This document shows positions 45,373 through 56,497 of a DNA stretch of 64,000 nucleotides, piece after piece. The DNA is taken from positions 1 through 64,000 of the forward strand of contig JAIXWL010000006.1 in the NCBI GenBank assembly GCA_027491315.1, in the 5' to 3' direction. Origin of the DNA: Cytophagaceae bacterium (GTDB lineage: Bacteria > Bacteroidota > Bacteroidia > Cytophagales > Spirosomataceae). The notes beneath the pieces were generated by a model that saw nothing but the letters and a program-made list of their open reading frames with translations, ran no database searches and was not told the origin of the DNA. Numbering within the stretch: the stretch's first letter is position 1; the number at the start of each line of letters is the position of its first letter. Position numbers and translations under genes: made by a program.

Positions 45373-46644
45373 ATGATTCCTTTCATCAAATATCCTCCAA
45401 TTGAAAACTTTGCAGAAATATGTCAAAGACCTAGCCTTGATGCTCAGTCCTTGGATCAAATTATTGCAGACATATATACTCAGGTTGGCACTTCAAGAGA
45501 TCAAGCATTAAGAGATTTAACCTTAAAGTTTGAAAAAAGAGAAATACAAGACATACTTTATAGTTCCGCTGAAATTAACGAACTAGCTAATTTGGTACCT
45601 GAATCGCTTAAAAAAGCCATTCAACAAGCTTATGCTAATATTCATGCATTTCATGAGTCACAACAGTTCGTACCACAAAAAATAGAAACTAGTCCAGGTG
45701 TTTTATGCTGGCAAAAGGCAAGTCCTATTGAAAAAGTAGGTATTTATATACCGGGAGGAACTGCTCCCCTATTTTCGACCATTTTAATGCTGGCAATACC
45801 AGCCAAAATAGCGGGTTGTAAAGAAATTGTATTATGTACACCTGCAGTACACCCAGCTATATTTTACACGGCTCAATTATGCGGTGTAACCAAAATGGCT
45901 AAAGTAGGTGGAGCTCAGGCAATTGCGGCTATGGCATTAGGAACAGAAAGTATTCCTAAAGTTTTTAAAATATTTGGGCCAGGTAATCAATATGTGACTG
46001 CAGCAAAGATGTTTGCAAATCACAAAGGAATTGCCATCGACATGCCAGCCGGTCCATCGGAAGTAGCCATCTATGCTGATTCTACTGCCAATCCAGCTTA
46101 TGTTGCGGCAGATTTATTGTCGCAAGCTGAACACGGAGTTGATTCTCAAGTATTTTTAGTTGCCTTAGAGGAATCGTTTATTGAACAAACCCAGGTTGAA
46201 CTTGAAAAACAAGTCAATGTATTAGAAAGAAGAGATTTAGCTTTAAAAGCTTTATTGAATTCAAAGGCAATTATGGTAAAAAATAGAGAAGAAGCTATAC
46301 AATTATTGAATGAATACGCGGCTGAGCATTTGATTTTAGCTTGTGATGAAGCAGAAGATTTTGCAAATCACATATTCAATGCCGGCTCCATCTTTTTAGG
46401 TAATTACACACCAGAAGCTGCGGGCGATTACGCGTCCGGGACAAACCATACATTACCAACCAATGGATTTGCGAAAGCCTATTCAGGGGTAAATTTGGAA
46501 AGTTTTCAGAAAAAAATCACACTTCAGAGTATCAGTCAAGCTGGATTAGAGGGATTAGGTCAAAGTATCATAGCAATGGCAGAAGCTGAATCTTTGAAAG
46601 CACATGCTAATGCCGTGGCAATTCGATTAAATACACGTTCATGA
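45373..46644 (+). CDS. hisD: histidinol dehydrogenase
   Basis: A 423-residue zinc enzyme that oxidises histidinol to histidine in two steps with NAD. It shows IEKVGIYIPGGTAPLFSTIL, FGPGNQYVTAAKMF, IDMPAGPSEVAIYAD, LLSQAEHGVDSQVFLV and the metal-ligand region near the end (SGTNHTLPTNGFAKAYSG). It starts 1 bp after hisG. Confidence 0.97.
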   Translation: MIPFIKYPPIENFAEICQRPSLDAQSLDQIIADIYTQVGTSRDQALRDLTLKFEKREIQDILYSSAEINELANLVPESLKKAIQQAYANIHAFHESQQFVPQKIETSPGVLCWQKASPIEKVGIYIPGGTAPLFSTILMLAIPAKIAGCKEIVLCTPAVHPAIFYTAQLCGVTKMAKVGGAQAIAAMALGTESIPKVFKIFGPGNQYVTAAKMFANHKGIAIDMPAGPSEVAIYADSTANPAYVAADLLSQAEHGVDSQVFLVALEESFIEQTQVELEKQVNVLERRDLALKALLNSKAIMVKNREEAIQLLNEYAAEHLILACDEAEDFANHIFNAGSIFLGNYTPEAAGDYASGTNHTLPTNGFAKAYSGVNLESFQKKITLQSISQAGLEGLGQSIIAMAEAESLKAHANAVAIRLNTRS

Positions 46645-47690
46645 ATTATCAGTCTATAATTTTACCACATATTTGGAATTTGAAACCTTATTCATCGGCT
46701 AGAGATGAATTTAAAGGTAAAGAAGGTATTTTTTTAGATGCCAACGAAAACCCCTTAGGATCTCCTCTTCCCGTTAATTGGAATCGATATCCTGACCCTA
46801 TGCAATGGGATATAAAGCATGAATTGGCAGACATTAAACATATTCCTGTTGAACAAATATTTATTGGTAATGGATCTGATGAAGCGATTGATTTAATCAT
46901 GCGAATGACCTGTGCAGGACAGGAAAATTCGATTATTTTATGCCCTCCAACTTACGGAATGTATGAGGTGAGTGCTTCAATCAATCATGTGAAAATTATT
47001 TCTGTTCCTTTAACAAAGGAATATCAATTAAATGTAAGTCAAATTTTATCATCTGTTCGGGCAGATACAAGAATAATCTTTATTTGTTCCCCAAATAATC
47101 CGACTGGTAATAAGATTAATCGAACTGATATTTATAAAATAATAGATAGCTTTCAACAAGGATTTGTTTTGATTGATGAGGCCTATATTGATTTTTCAGA
47201 TGAACCTAGCTTCATACATGAATTAGATAAATATCCGAATGTCATAGTGATGCAGACACTATCAAAGGCCTACGGATTGGCTTCATTGCGTTTGGGGATG
47301 GCATTTGCCAATCCACAAATTATTCAAATTTTAAACAAAATAAAGCCCCCATATAATATCAGTGGAGCAACACAAGCCCTAGTTTTAGAAGCATTAAAGA
47401 ATAGAGAATTTTTATTTAATTCCCTCCAACAAATAAATCATGCAAAAAATACGTTAATTTCAAAGTTGGAAGCTATGCCTCAGGTAGTTAAGGTTTACCC
47501 ATCTCAAGCTAATTTTATATTAGTTAAGTTGGAAAGAGCGCAGGAATTATTTAATTATTTGATTTCTCAAAAAGTTATTACAAGAAGTCGAACCAATGTC
47601 GCTTTATGTGAGGATTCCATTCGAATTACGGTTGGTTTGCCTGAAGAGAACCAAATTTTAATTCAAAAAATGCAAGAATTTTATTCTTAA
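46641..47690 (+). CDS. hisC: histidinol-phosphate aminotransferase
   Basis: A 349-residue PLP aminotransferase, class II fold. It has LDANENPLGSPLP, IFIGNGSDEAIDLIMR, ICSPNNPTGNKI, VLIDEAYIDFSDEPSF and the PLP-lysine loop QTLSKAYGLASLRLGMA. It overlaps hisD by 4 bp. The cluster stops here: hisB, hisH, hisA, hisF and hisI are not next to it. Confidence 0.96.
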   Translation: MNYQSIILPHIWNLKPYSSARDEFKGKEGIFLDANENPLGSPLPVNWNRYPDPMQWDIKHELADIKHIPVEQIFIGNGSDEAIDLIMRMTCAGQENSIILCPPTYGMYEVSASINHVKIISVPLTKEYQLNVSQILSSVRADTRIIFICSPNNPTGNKINRTDIYKIIDSFQQGFVLIDEAYIDFSDEPSFIHELDKYPNVIVMQTLSKAYGLASLRLGMAFANPQIIQILNKIKPPYNISGATQALVLEALKNREFLFNSLQQINHAKNTLISKLEAMPQVVKVYPSQANFILVKLERAQELFNYLISQKVITRSRTNVALCEDSIRITVGLPEENQILIQKMQEFYS

Positions 47691-47694
47691 CAAT

Positions 47695-48216
47695 ATGTTA
47701 AAAAAGAGCCTTTTCATCTTTTTATTTACTTGTTTATCCACGTTTGCTTTTGGTCAAATTCAAGAGTGGGCATCTGGATTCAGAATTGGAGAACCAGGAG
47801 GCTTTATGGCTCGTAGATACCTAAGTAATGGGATAAATGCTATAGAAGTCAATGTTGGTGCTTATGGTGGTTTATGGGGAACTGACCGTAATTACAAAGA
47901 TGGCACTTTTAAAAATATTGGATTTACCATGAATGCTTTGTATTTGTGGCATCATCCTACCCTAGTTAATTCAGATATACATACTTATTATGGATTTGGT
48001 CCACAATATACTTCTAGGGACTTATATGCAAAGGGAAGTACAACACCAACCAACAATGGAGGGTTTGGAGCAGCAGCCGTTGGTGGAATTGAATTTTATC
48101 CAGTAGATGCGCCAAATTTATCCTTTTTTGGAGAAGTAGGTTTTTATAATGAAATTGCTCCCAACCCGTTCTTTTTTCATCTTCAAGGGGGTATAGGTGT
48201 ACGGGTAAATTTCTAA
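47695..48216 (+). CDS. secreted protein, probable small outer-membrane or periplasmic beta protein
   Basis: A 173-residue protein with a signal peptide (SLFIFLFTCLSTFAFGQ, cleavage near residue 20). The mature part is rich in glycine and aromatic residues in alternating strands (EVNVGAYGGLW, YYGFGPQYTSR, GGIEFYPV, FEVGFYNEIAPN region, LQGGIGVRVNF). A final aromatic residue is the common end of small outer-membrane barrels. Length fits an eight-stranded barrel. Function unknown; it lies 4 bp after hisC, probably by chance. Confidence 0.72.
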   Translation: MLKKSLFIFLFTCLSTFAFGQIQEWASGFRIGEPGGFMARRYLSNGINAIEVNVGAYGGLWGTDRNYKDGTFKNIGFTMNALYLWHHPTLVNSDIHTYYGFGPQYTSRDLYAKGSTTPTNNGGFGAAAVGGIEFYPVDAPNLSFFGEVGFYNEIAPNPFFFHLQGGIGVRVNF

Positions 48217-48222
48217 GTAATA

Positions 48223-48253
48223 TTGTAAATTCCCTAAAAAATCATGACATTTG
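48223..48253 (+). promoter_or_regulatory. probable promoter of tRNA-Ala
   Basis: TTG (48223-48225), 20 bp, GACATTTG (48246-48253). The -7 box differs from TAnnTTTG only in its first base. The predicted leader is a few nt to the tRNA 5' end at 48265. Confidence 0.5.
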
Positions 48254-48264
48254 TAGTCTAGCAT

Positions 48265-48341
<77 letters not shown>

Positions 48342-48343
48342 AG

Positions 48344-48376
48344 AGATTTGTCAAATTTTGAAAATTTGACAAATCT
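48344..48376. terminator. perfect 16-bp inverted repeat after tRNA-Ala
   Basis: AGATTTGTCAAATTTT (48344-48359) and AAAATTTGACAAATCT (48361-48376) are exact reverse complements around a single G. It can fold to a long hairpin, but no T-tract follows. It lies between tRNA-Ala and the convergent nspC gene and may terminate both. The remaining 105 bp to 48481 show no gene. Confidence 0.6.
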
Positions 48377-48481
48377 TCTAATCGGGTAGTCTATTTTAAA
48401 TCACCACCTAGTACAAACGTACTCTCTATCAGTCTAATTTTTGCTAATTAAACTGATAATTAAATGAAACAATCTGATAAT

Positions 48482-49630
48482 TTATAGACGATCTTTGAAA
48501 GATTCGTAACCAAAACTTTTGTACAAGACAAAGTTTTGATTCGTATCAATTTTACCAATACTAGGTAAATTTACGCCATTGAAGGTGGTGGTTTTAACCA
48601 TGGTATAGTGAATCATATCTTCCAAAATGATTTCATCCCCTATTTTCAAGGGTTCTTCAAAAGAATAATCACCATAATAATCACCAGCTAGGCAGGTCAT
48701 TCCACCAAATCGGTAGGTAGGTTTTCCTAACTGTGGCTCAGAATTTGCAAACCGAATTCGAGGTTTATAAGGCATTTCTAAAGTATCAGGCATATGGGCG
48801 GCAAATGATACATCTATAATAGCCACATCAATACCTGCAGAATGTACAATATCTAACACGGTAGATTTCAAAAACCCTGTTTGCCAACCTACAGCAGAAC
48901 CAGGTTCTAAAATGATGGATAAATTGGGGTATTTAGCTTTAAACCTTTTTAATACTTGAATTAAGTGGTCTACTTGATAATTTGCACGGGTAATTAAATG
49001 CCCGCCCCCCAGGTTTAACCACTTGATCTTAGGCAATAAATCACCAAATTTTTCATCAATAACGGCTAATGTTCTTTCTAATACAAAAGAATCATTTTCA
49101 CATAGGGTGTGTGAATGTAAACCTTCTATTCCCTCAGGTAAAGAATCTCCTAAATCAGAACGACGAATACCTAACCTTGAACCTGGTACGCATGGATTAT
49201 ACATGTCCGTTTCAACCTCCGCATATTCAGGATTGATTCGTATACCACATGAAATACCTTTTTGGGCAGCTCTGGAATAAAACTGATGATATTGATTTAA
49301 AGAATTAAATGAAAGGTGACTCGTATAAGATGTCAATTCTTCAAATTCTTTTTCTAAGTAAGCGGGTGAATAAACATGGCACTTAACCTTCATTTCTTCA
49401 TGGGCCAACCTTGCCTCATGCAGGGAGCTTGCTGTGGCCCCTGCTAAATATTGCCTAACTAAAGGGAATTCATGATAAAAAGAAAACCCCTTTAAAGCAC
49501 AGATAATCTCAATATCAGCTTCTTTCTGCACTTTTTGTAAAAGCTTGAGATTATTCAGCAATAAATTCTCCTCCAATACAAAGCAAGGTGAAGGTATAGA
49601 AGCATAAACTTCTCTCGGTCTAGTACTCAT
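48482..49630 (-). CDS. nspC: carboxynorspermidine / carboxyspermidine decarboxylase
   Basis: A 382-residue PLP enzyme of the alanine-racemase fold, a relative of diaminopimelate decarboxylase. It has the start PSPCFVLEENLLLNNLKLL, the PLP lysine in ICALKGFSFY, then LNLGGGHLITRANY, ILEPGSAVGWQ and TCLAGDYYGDY with the catalytic cysteine. It makes spermidine or norspermidine by decarboxylation. ATG 49630 is chosen; the frame extends to 49672, but that part lies inside the preceding gene. It overlaps the dehydrogenase gene by 11 bp. Confidence 0.9.
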   Translation of the reverse strand: MSTRPREVYASIPSPCFVLEENLLLNNLKLLQKVQKEADIEIICALKGFSFYHEFPLVRQYLAGATASSLHEARLAHEEMKVKCHVYSPAYLEKEFEELTSYTSHLSFNSLNQYHQFYSRAAQKGISCGIRINPEYAEVETDMYNPCVPGSRLGIRRSDLGDSLPEGIEGLHSHTLCENDSFVLERTLAVIDEKFGDLLPKIKWLNLGGGHLITRANYQVDHLIQVLKRFKAKYPNLSIILEPGSAVGWQTGFLKSTVLDIVHSAGIDVAIIDVSFAAHMPDTLEMPYKPRIRFANSEPQLGKPTYRFGGMTCLAGDYYGDYSFEEPLKIGDEIILEDMIHYTMVKTTTFNGVNLPSIGKIDTNQNFVLYKSFGYESFKDRL

Positions 49631-50834
49631 GAGGAAGTGTGATATTATGCAACTCATGCCAAGGTAATCCATGAATTTGCAACATTTCCATAAAAGGATC
49701 TGGATTAAACTCTTCTACGTTAAATACACCTGGTTTCATCCATTCACCCTGTATCATCAGGCTTGCACCAATCATGGCTGGTACGCCAGTCGTATAACTA
49801 ACGCCTTGTGCCTGAACTTCTTTGTAACATTCTGCATGGTGACAGTTATTGTATACGTAGTATGTAGCATCTTGGCCATCTTTAACACCTTTAATTTGGC
49901 ATCCAATGGAAGTTTGACCCGAATAGTTTTCACCCAAGGTACCCGGTTCCGGAAGAACAGCTTTTAAAAATTCCAAAGGAACAATATCCATTCCATTGAA
50001 TTTAATTGGTTGTATGGAAGTCATACCTACGTTTTGCAATACCTCCAAGTGGGTTAAATAAGCCTGACCAAAAGTCATCCAAAAACGAGCACGCTTCAAA
50101 GTTGGGAAATTTTTAGTCAAAGATTCTAACTCCTCATGGTATAATAAATACGACTCCTTAGGGCCAATATTAGGATATTCAATAGGCTTATGTATGGACA
50201 TAGCATCTATTTCAACCCACTGACCATTTTCCCAATATTTCCCTTTTTGCGTGATCTCACGGATATTAATTTCAGGATTAAAATTAGTAGCAAAGGCCTT
50301 GCCATGGTCTCCAGCATTACAATCAATAATATCCAAATAGTGCATTTCATCAAAGTAATGCTTGTTGGCATAAGCGGTATAAACACCTGTTACACCAGGG
50401 TCAAAACCACAACCCAACAAAGCCATTAATCCAGCTTCCTTAAATCGCTCTTGATATGCCCATTGCCAAGAATACTCAAATTTGGCTTCATCTTTGGGTT
50501 CATAATTAGCCGTATCTAAATAATGAACACCCGTTGCTAAACAGGCATCCATGATGGTTAAATCTTGATATGGTAAAGCCACATTGATTACCATGAAAGG
50601 CTTTTCTTCAGTAAACAATTGAATAAGCTCTGGAACTGAATCTGCATCCACTTTTCGAGTTTTGATGGCAATAGGTAAACCTATCTCCTTGGCTTCTTGA
50701 GCGATAGCATCGCATTTTGATAATGTTCTAGAAGCTAAGACCACTTCAGAAAAAAACTGGGGATTCATTGCGCATTTTTTCGCTACCACGTTTCCTACTC
50801 CACCTGCACCAATTACAATTACCTTTTTCGACAT
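49620..50834 (-). CDS. carboxynorspermidine/carboxyspermidine dehydrogenase (saccharopine dehydrogenase family)
   Basis: A 404-residue oxidoreductase. The Rossmann motif is VIGAGGVGNVVAKKC and the catalytic domain has TGVHYLDTANYE, LLGCGFDPGVTGVYTAYA and SYTTGVPAMIGASLM. The family includes lysine-forming saccharopine dehydrogenase, but the overlap with nspC points to the alternative polyamine pathway, where it joins aspartate semialdehyde to a diamine. The product would be spermidine (from putrescine) or a relative. Confidence 0.9.
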   Translation of the reverse strand: MSKKVIVIGAGGVGNVVAKKCAMNPQFFSEVVLASRTLSKCDAIAQEAKEIGLPIAIKTRKVDADSVPELIQLFTEEKPFMVINVALPYQDLTIMDACLATGVHYLDTANYEPKDEAKFEYSWQWAYQERFKEAGLMALLGCGFDPGVTGVYTAYANKHYFDEMHYLDIIDCNAGDHGKAFATNFNPEINIREITQKGKYWENGQWVEIDAMSIHKPIEYPNIGPKESYLLYHEELESLTKNFPTLKRARFWMTFGQAYLTHLEVLQNVGMTSIQPIKFNGMDIVPLEFLKAVLPEPGTLGENYSGQTSIGCQIKGVKDGQDATYYVYNNCHHAECYKEVQAQGVSYTTGVPAMIGASLMIQGEWMKPGVFNVEEFNPDPFMEMLQIHGLPWHELHNITLPHEY

Positions 50835-50895
50835 AGTTTTATTTAAAAAGAATGCAAAAATACATCAAGCAAAGCTTTTATCCTTCAAGCTTGCA

Positions 50896-51411
50896 TTAAT
50901 TTTTAAATGGTCGAATAATTTTTACAAAACTTTTAAGCCAATAAGATGAATATAAATTATCTTCTCTCACTCCTTTGGAGGTACTAGCATGTAGAAAATA
51001 AACCTCATTAGCCGATTTAATTTGGGAAATAATACCAGAATGATTGATGATATTTTTTTGACTGGTGGCAAAAAATATCCAATCCCCGACTTGAGCTTGC
51101 TGAATTGAAACAGGTAAGCCAAACTGAGATTGATCTTTTGACAATCTAGGTATCTGAAAATTTTGATCTGAATACATTCGAAATAACAAACCAGAACAAT
51201 CCATACCTTTTTTATCCGTCCCTCCCGTACGATATGGAACACCTCGATAAGTTAAACCAGATTGTATGATTTGATCAATTTCTCTTAAACTAAAATTGTT
51301 TTCTATGGCTTCTTTCCTAGATATGCCTAAAAATTGAATTGTTTTTTTCCAAAGTGAGCAGGAAGATAAAATCAGGATACTACAAATTACATAAGCAAAT
51401 CTTCTATACAT
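50896..51411 (-). CDS. NlpC/P60 lipoprotein peptidase
   Basis: A 171-residue lipoprotein. The signal ends in the lipobox LSSC with Cys18 as the lipid site. The NlpC/P60 domain covers about 45-168. The catalytic cysteine is in KGMDCSGLLFRMY, the catalytic histidine in NHSGIIS, and the third polar residue in FLHAST. It should cleave peptidoglycan peptides at the outer membrane. Its start overlaps the AddA-like gene by 8 bp. Confidence 0.93.
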   Translation of the reverse strand: MYRRFAYVICSILILSSCSLWKKTIQFLGISRKEAIENNFSLREIDQIIQSGLTYRGVPYRTGGTDKKGMDCSGLLFRMYSDQNFQIPRLSKDQSQFGLPVSIQQAQVGDWIFFATSQKNIINHSGIISQIKSANEVYFLHASTSKGVREDNLYSSYWLKSFVKIIRPFKN

Positions 51412-54400
51412 AATTAACTTCTTTATCCTCCGTGTAGATAATTACTCCCTTGACATCACTATGGCCCATTTTCCTTAAAGCTTCACAATAAGTATTTACT
51501 TGTTCAATATGTTTTACATCTTTTTTACCCGTTTTATAATCTACCACCATCAAAGAACCGTTTCTTTTCACCACTCGGTCAGGACGAATAACATTTCCAT
51601 TAGGTAATAAAATATCCTCCTCAGAAAAATATAGTTCATCCGGTTTAAAAAACTGCTTTATCTCATCAATTTTAAGCAAATCAATCACTTCAGGTAAGAG
51701 AGTATTTTCATCTATTTCTTCATAAGATTTCAATTTTTCTAATTGCTCATGAATGATTTTACCTTTTTCTCTTTTTTCTTTTGCTAAGGTATATAAATCG
51801 GTTTGTGAAGATTTAACTCGCAACAATGGTTTATTAAAGGTTTGAGCTTGTAGAATTACATTCACTTGTTGGTCCTTTTCTAAACCAGAATGTTTTCTTA
51901 CAAAGGAAGCAGATTGACGAATTAAATAATAAGAACTACTTTCTTGAAAAGCAGGATCGGCATGGCTTGGATAGGTATTTGGATTAATTTGATGAGATTT
52001 TAGGTAATCTACCAAGATTTGACCTATTGATTGTTTAAAAGTAGTTTTTGTTCTTGAATGGGCTTCCGAATGAGGCTCTGATAATAAAATATGCAAATGC
52101 TGCTTGGCTCTAGTACTAGCTACATACATCATATTTAAAGAATCTAGGAAAATAGCATCTAATTCTTTCTTTTTCTGTTCGGCTAAAAAAGGAAAATGGT
52201 CTAGGTCACTGGCATTTGCCCTTGCATAAAAGTAAGGTAAATTGCCTTTCTCCTCTACATAAAATTCATCATCCGTTTCATCTAATTTTAACCATATCTT
52301 ATCTCGTTCACTGACTTGATGGGACCAAGTCGCAAAAGGAAGTATCACTACAGGATATTCAAGCCCCTTTGACTTGTGAATACTGGTAATGGTGATAGCA
52401 TCTACATTTTCTGGACAAGAAATACTGAAACTATGTTTATTTAAATCAAAATAGTTGATAAATTCTTCAATGGATGAAGTGTTTTTCAGAGAAAACTCAT
52501 GAATAATATCCAAGAATTTTAACAGGTATTCAACTCCTTCGCCTTGATTGAACAAATCAAAAATTCCGAAAATTTTATAAACAGTATCAAATAAATCATC
52601 TCCTTCCCACACCTTATCCAAAGAAATACCCCAATAATCTTGTACATACTGATGAAGATTTTTTTGGTGGTTGGCATTTTTAATATTTCGATTTTGTAGA
52701 AAATCCAAGGCTTCTAAAGATATAGGTTTACCCAAGGCATCTGCTAAGGCATAAGCAGCCTCAAAAAGTAATACTTGTTTCGATGAATCAACTTTAATTT
52801 TTAGCAAGGCCATGATAAAGGACACTTGAGAAGAATAATACACCAATAAAGAGTCTGCAGAAATTACTGGATATCCTGCCTCCTTTAGCTGAATAGCTAA
52901 AAATTGTGCTTGCTTGTTTTTACGTGCCAATATTGAAATATCGCCTAATTGAAAACCAAGAGACAAATTGTGTTCAATTAAATGAATTACTTGTTTAAAC
53001 ATCCATTCTGCTTCACAATCTTGATTTTCTTTTGAGTTCAAAGGTTTATGATACAAATACAAATCCACCAAACCTGACATTTTTTGAGAGGAAATCTTAG
53101 GTTCCTGCACCATATTTTGACCATACACAGGTTCCAGCAAAGCACTAAAATTTTGATATTCAGCTTGTTGGGATATCCACGTAAACAAGTCATTATTAAA
53201 TTCCACTATTTCGGTAGCACTACGGTAATTATTTTCTAATTGATTTAAATTGATTTGATTCATCAAATATTCAAAACGCCCCTGGTCTAATTCAGACTCA
53301 TTTATTTTATTTCCTAATAAAACAGGATTTTGAGTAGACAATGAAGCTATCAAACCAACTTCACCTCCTCTAAATTTATAAATGGATTGTTTGGCGTCTC
53401 CGACTAATAAATTTCTTTTACCCAATGAAACCGTATTTTCCAGCAAGGGCATAAAGTTTTTCCATTGTAAAATAGAGGTATCTTGAAACTCGTCTATCAA
53501 AATATGGAAATATCGATCACCTAACTTTTCATATATAAATGGCACTGGATCTTGTGAAATTATTTCGTTGATTCTACGCGCAAATTCTGAAATAGAAACA
53601 CTGGATTGTTCTTTTTGATAAACTTGATATTCTTCATTTATGGATGAAATCAAGGCTATTTTTTTTAAATCTTTGGCTACTAATTTATAAAGTAGATAGC
53701 GCCTAATCTCATCATCATATAATTGAATAAATTCCTGTGCTAAATCGGATAACCTATCTGAAATACCCTCGATTCGAATTTTATTCATTGGGGCTGCTTT
53801 AGCTGCATACCATTTGTTTTGTTCAAAAGCTTTTCTGATCGATGAATAATTTTCCATTTTAAAACCTCGGGCCAGCACAACTTTTCTAAATGAATTGATT
53901 GGTCCTTTGGTGCCAAGGGCAAATTCTGTTTCAGGAACAGCAATTGAATCAGCTAAATCAATAATTTGCTTGGCCAAAACAACTAATTGATTTTCAACTA
54001 ATTGAATTTTATTAGTTAATTGATTTTCAATAAGTAAAAAGTCGGACATAGCAAAAGCATCCATACTGGGTTTGATGGAAAAATATTGCTCATCGAAAGA
54101 TATTCGCAAAAAATCGATCAAACTTTGCCTAATCCGATTCCAATTTCTGCCATCCAATACCTCTTGACGAGCAAATGATAGCACCAAGGCCGTCAACTCA
54201 GAATCACCCGCATGATTTACCTTATCAAGTAATTGATCCATTAAATCATTCATTAATGAATTAATATCTAAAATCACTTCAAATTGACTGGGCAAGTTTA
54301 GTTCCTCAACGAAGGAACTACTGAGCCTTTGCACAAAGGCATCAATCGTCATTACAGAAAATAGCCCATAATCTTGTAATATTTGTTGTAAGGTAACCGA

Positions 54401-54730
54401 TGCCCTTATCGACAACTCTTCTAAACTCACTATGATTCCCTCATTAGCCAAATCATCTTGAATACGTTGCAATAACTGCAAAGATTCTTGCTGAGCTTTT
54501 TCAGCCATATCCAGAAAATTTGGATAGGCTGCTATTCCCGATAAGGCCTTGATTATTCTAGAACGCATTTCCTCTGCCGCCTTAATGGTAAAGGTAACAG
54601 CTAGAATTCTACGGAAATAACCACGAGATTCTACTTCGCGCAAAGATAATTTCAGGTATTCCAATGTTAGCGTATAGGTTTTACCGGACCCGGCAGAAGC
54701 AGAAAAAAGTTGTAATGGGGAGGCTAACAT
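51404..54730 (-). CDS. AddA/RecB-like UvrD helicase with C-terminal nuclease
   Basis: A 1108-residue DNA helicase-nuclease. Motif I is FSASAGSGKTYTLTLEYL at the N-terminus; motif II is HILIDEFQDTS; motif III is DAKQSIYKFRGGE; motif IV is ENNYRSATEIVEF; motif V is TSIHKSKGLEYPVVIL; motif VI is YVASTRAKQHLHILL. The end carries the PD-(D/E)XK nuclease core MVVDYKTGKK. It should process double-strand ends for recombination. The AddB partner is not next to it. Start is ATG 54730, six residues before LQLFSASAG. Confidence 0.92.
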   Translation of the reverse strand: MLASPLQLFSASAGSGKTYTLTLEYLKLSLREVESRGYFRRILAVTFTIKAAEEMRSRIIKALSGIAAYPNFLDMAEKAQQESLQLLQRIQDDLANEGIIVSLEELSIRASVTLQQILQDYGLFSVMTIDAFVQRLSSSFVEELNLPSQFEVILDINSLMNDLMDQLLDKVNHAGDSELTALVLSFARQEVLDGRNWNRIRQSLIDFLRISFDEQYFSIKPSMDAFAMSDFLLIENQLTNKIQLVENQLVVLAKQIIDLADSIAVPETEFALGTKGPINSFRKVVLARGFKMENYSSIRKAFEQNKWYAAKAAPMNKIRIEGISDRLSDLAQEFIQLYDDEIRRYLLYKLVAKDLKKIALISSINEEYQVYQKEQSSVSISEFARRINEIISQDPVPFIYEKLGDRYFHILIDEFQDTSILQWKNFMPLLENTVSLGKRNLLVGDAKQSIYKFRGGEVGLIASLSTQNPVLLGNKINESELDQGRFEYLMNQINLNQLENNYRSATEIVEFNNDLFTWISQQAEYQNFSALLEPVYGQNMVQEPKISSQKMSGLVDLYLYHKPLNSKENQDCEAEWMFKQVIHLIEHNLSLGFQLGDISILARKNKQAQFLAIQLKEAGYPVISADSLLVYYSSQVSFIMALLKIKVDSSKQVLLFEAAYALADALGKPISLEALDFLQNRNIKNANHQKNLHQYVQDYWGISLDKVWEGDDLFDTVYKIFGIFDLFNQGEGVEYLLKFLDIIHEFSLKNTSSIEEFINYFDLNKHSFSISCPENVDAITITSIHKSKGLEYPVVILPFATWSHQVSERDKIWLKLDETDDEFYVEEKGNLPYFYARANASDLDHFPFLAEQKKKELDAIFLDSLNMMYVASTRAKQHLHILLSEPHSEAHSRTKTTFKQSIGQILVDYLKSHQINPNTYPSHADPAFQESSSYYLIRQSASFVRKHSGLEKDQQVNVILQAQTFNKPLLRVKSSQTDLYTLAKEKREKGKIIHEQLEKLKSYEEIDENTLLPEVIDLLKIDEIKQFFKPDELYFSEEDILLPNGNVIRPDRVVKRNGSLMVVDYKTGKKDVKHIEQVNTYCEALRKMGHSDVKGVIIYTEDKEVNYV

Positions 54731-54774
54731 GAAAAAACTGTTTAGAATGCAAGATAAAATAAAAATAGGATTAA

Positions 54775-56481
<1,707 letters not shown>

Positions 56482-56497
56482 TAGTTAGATATATCTT

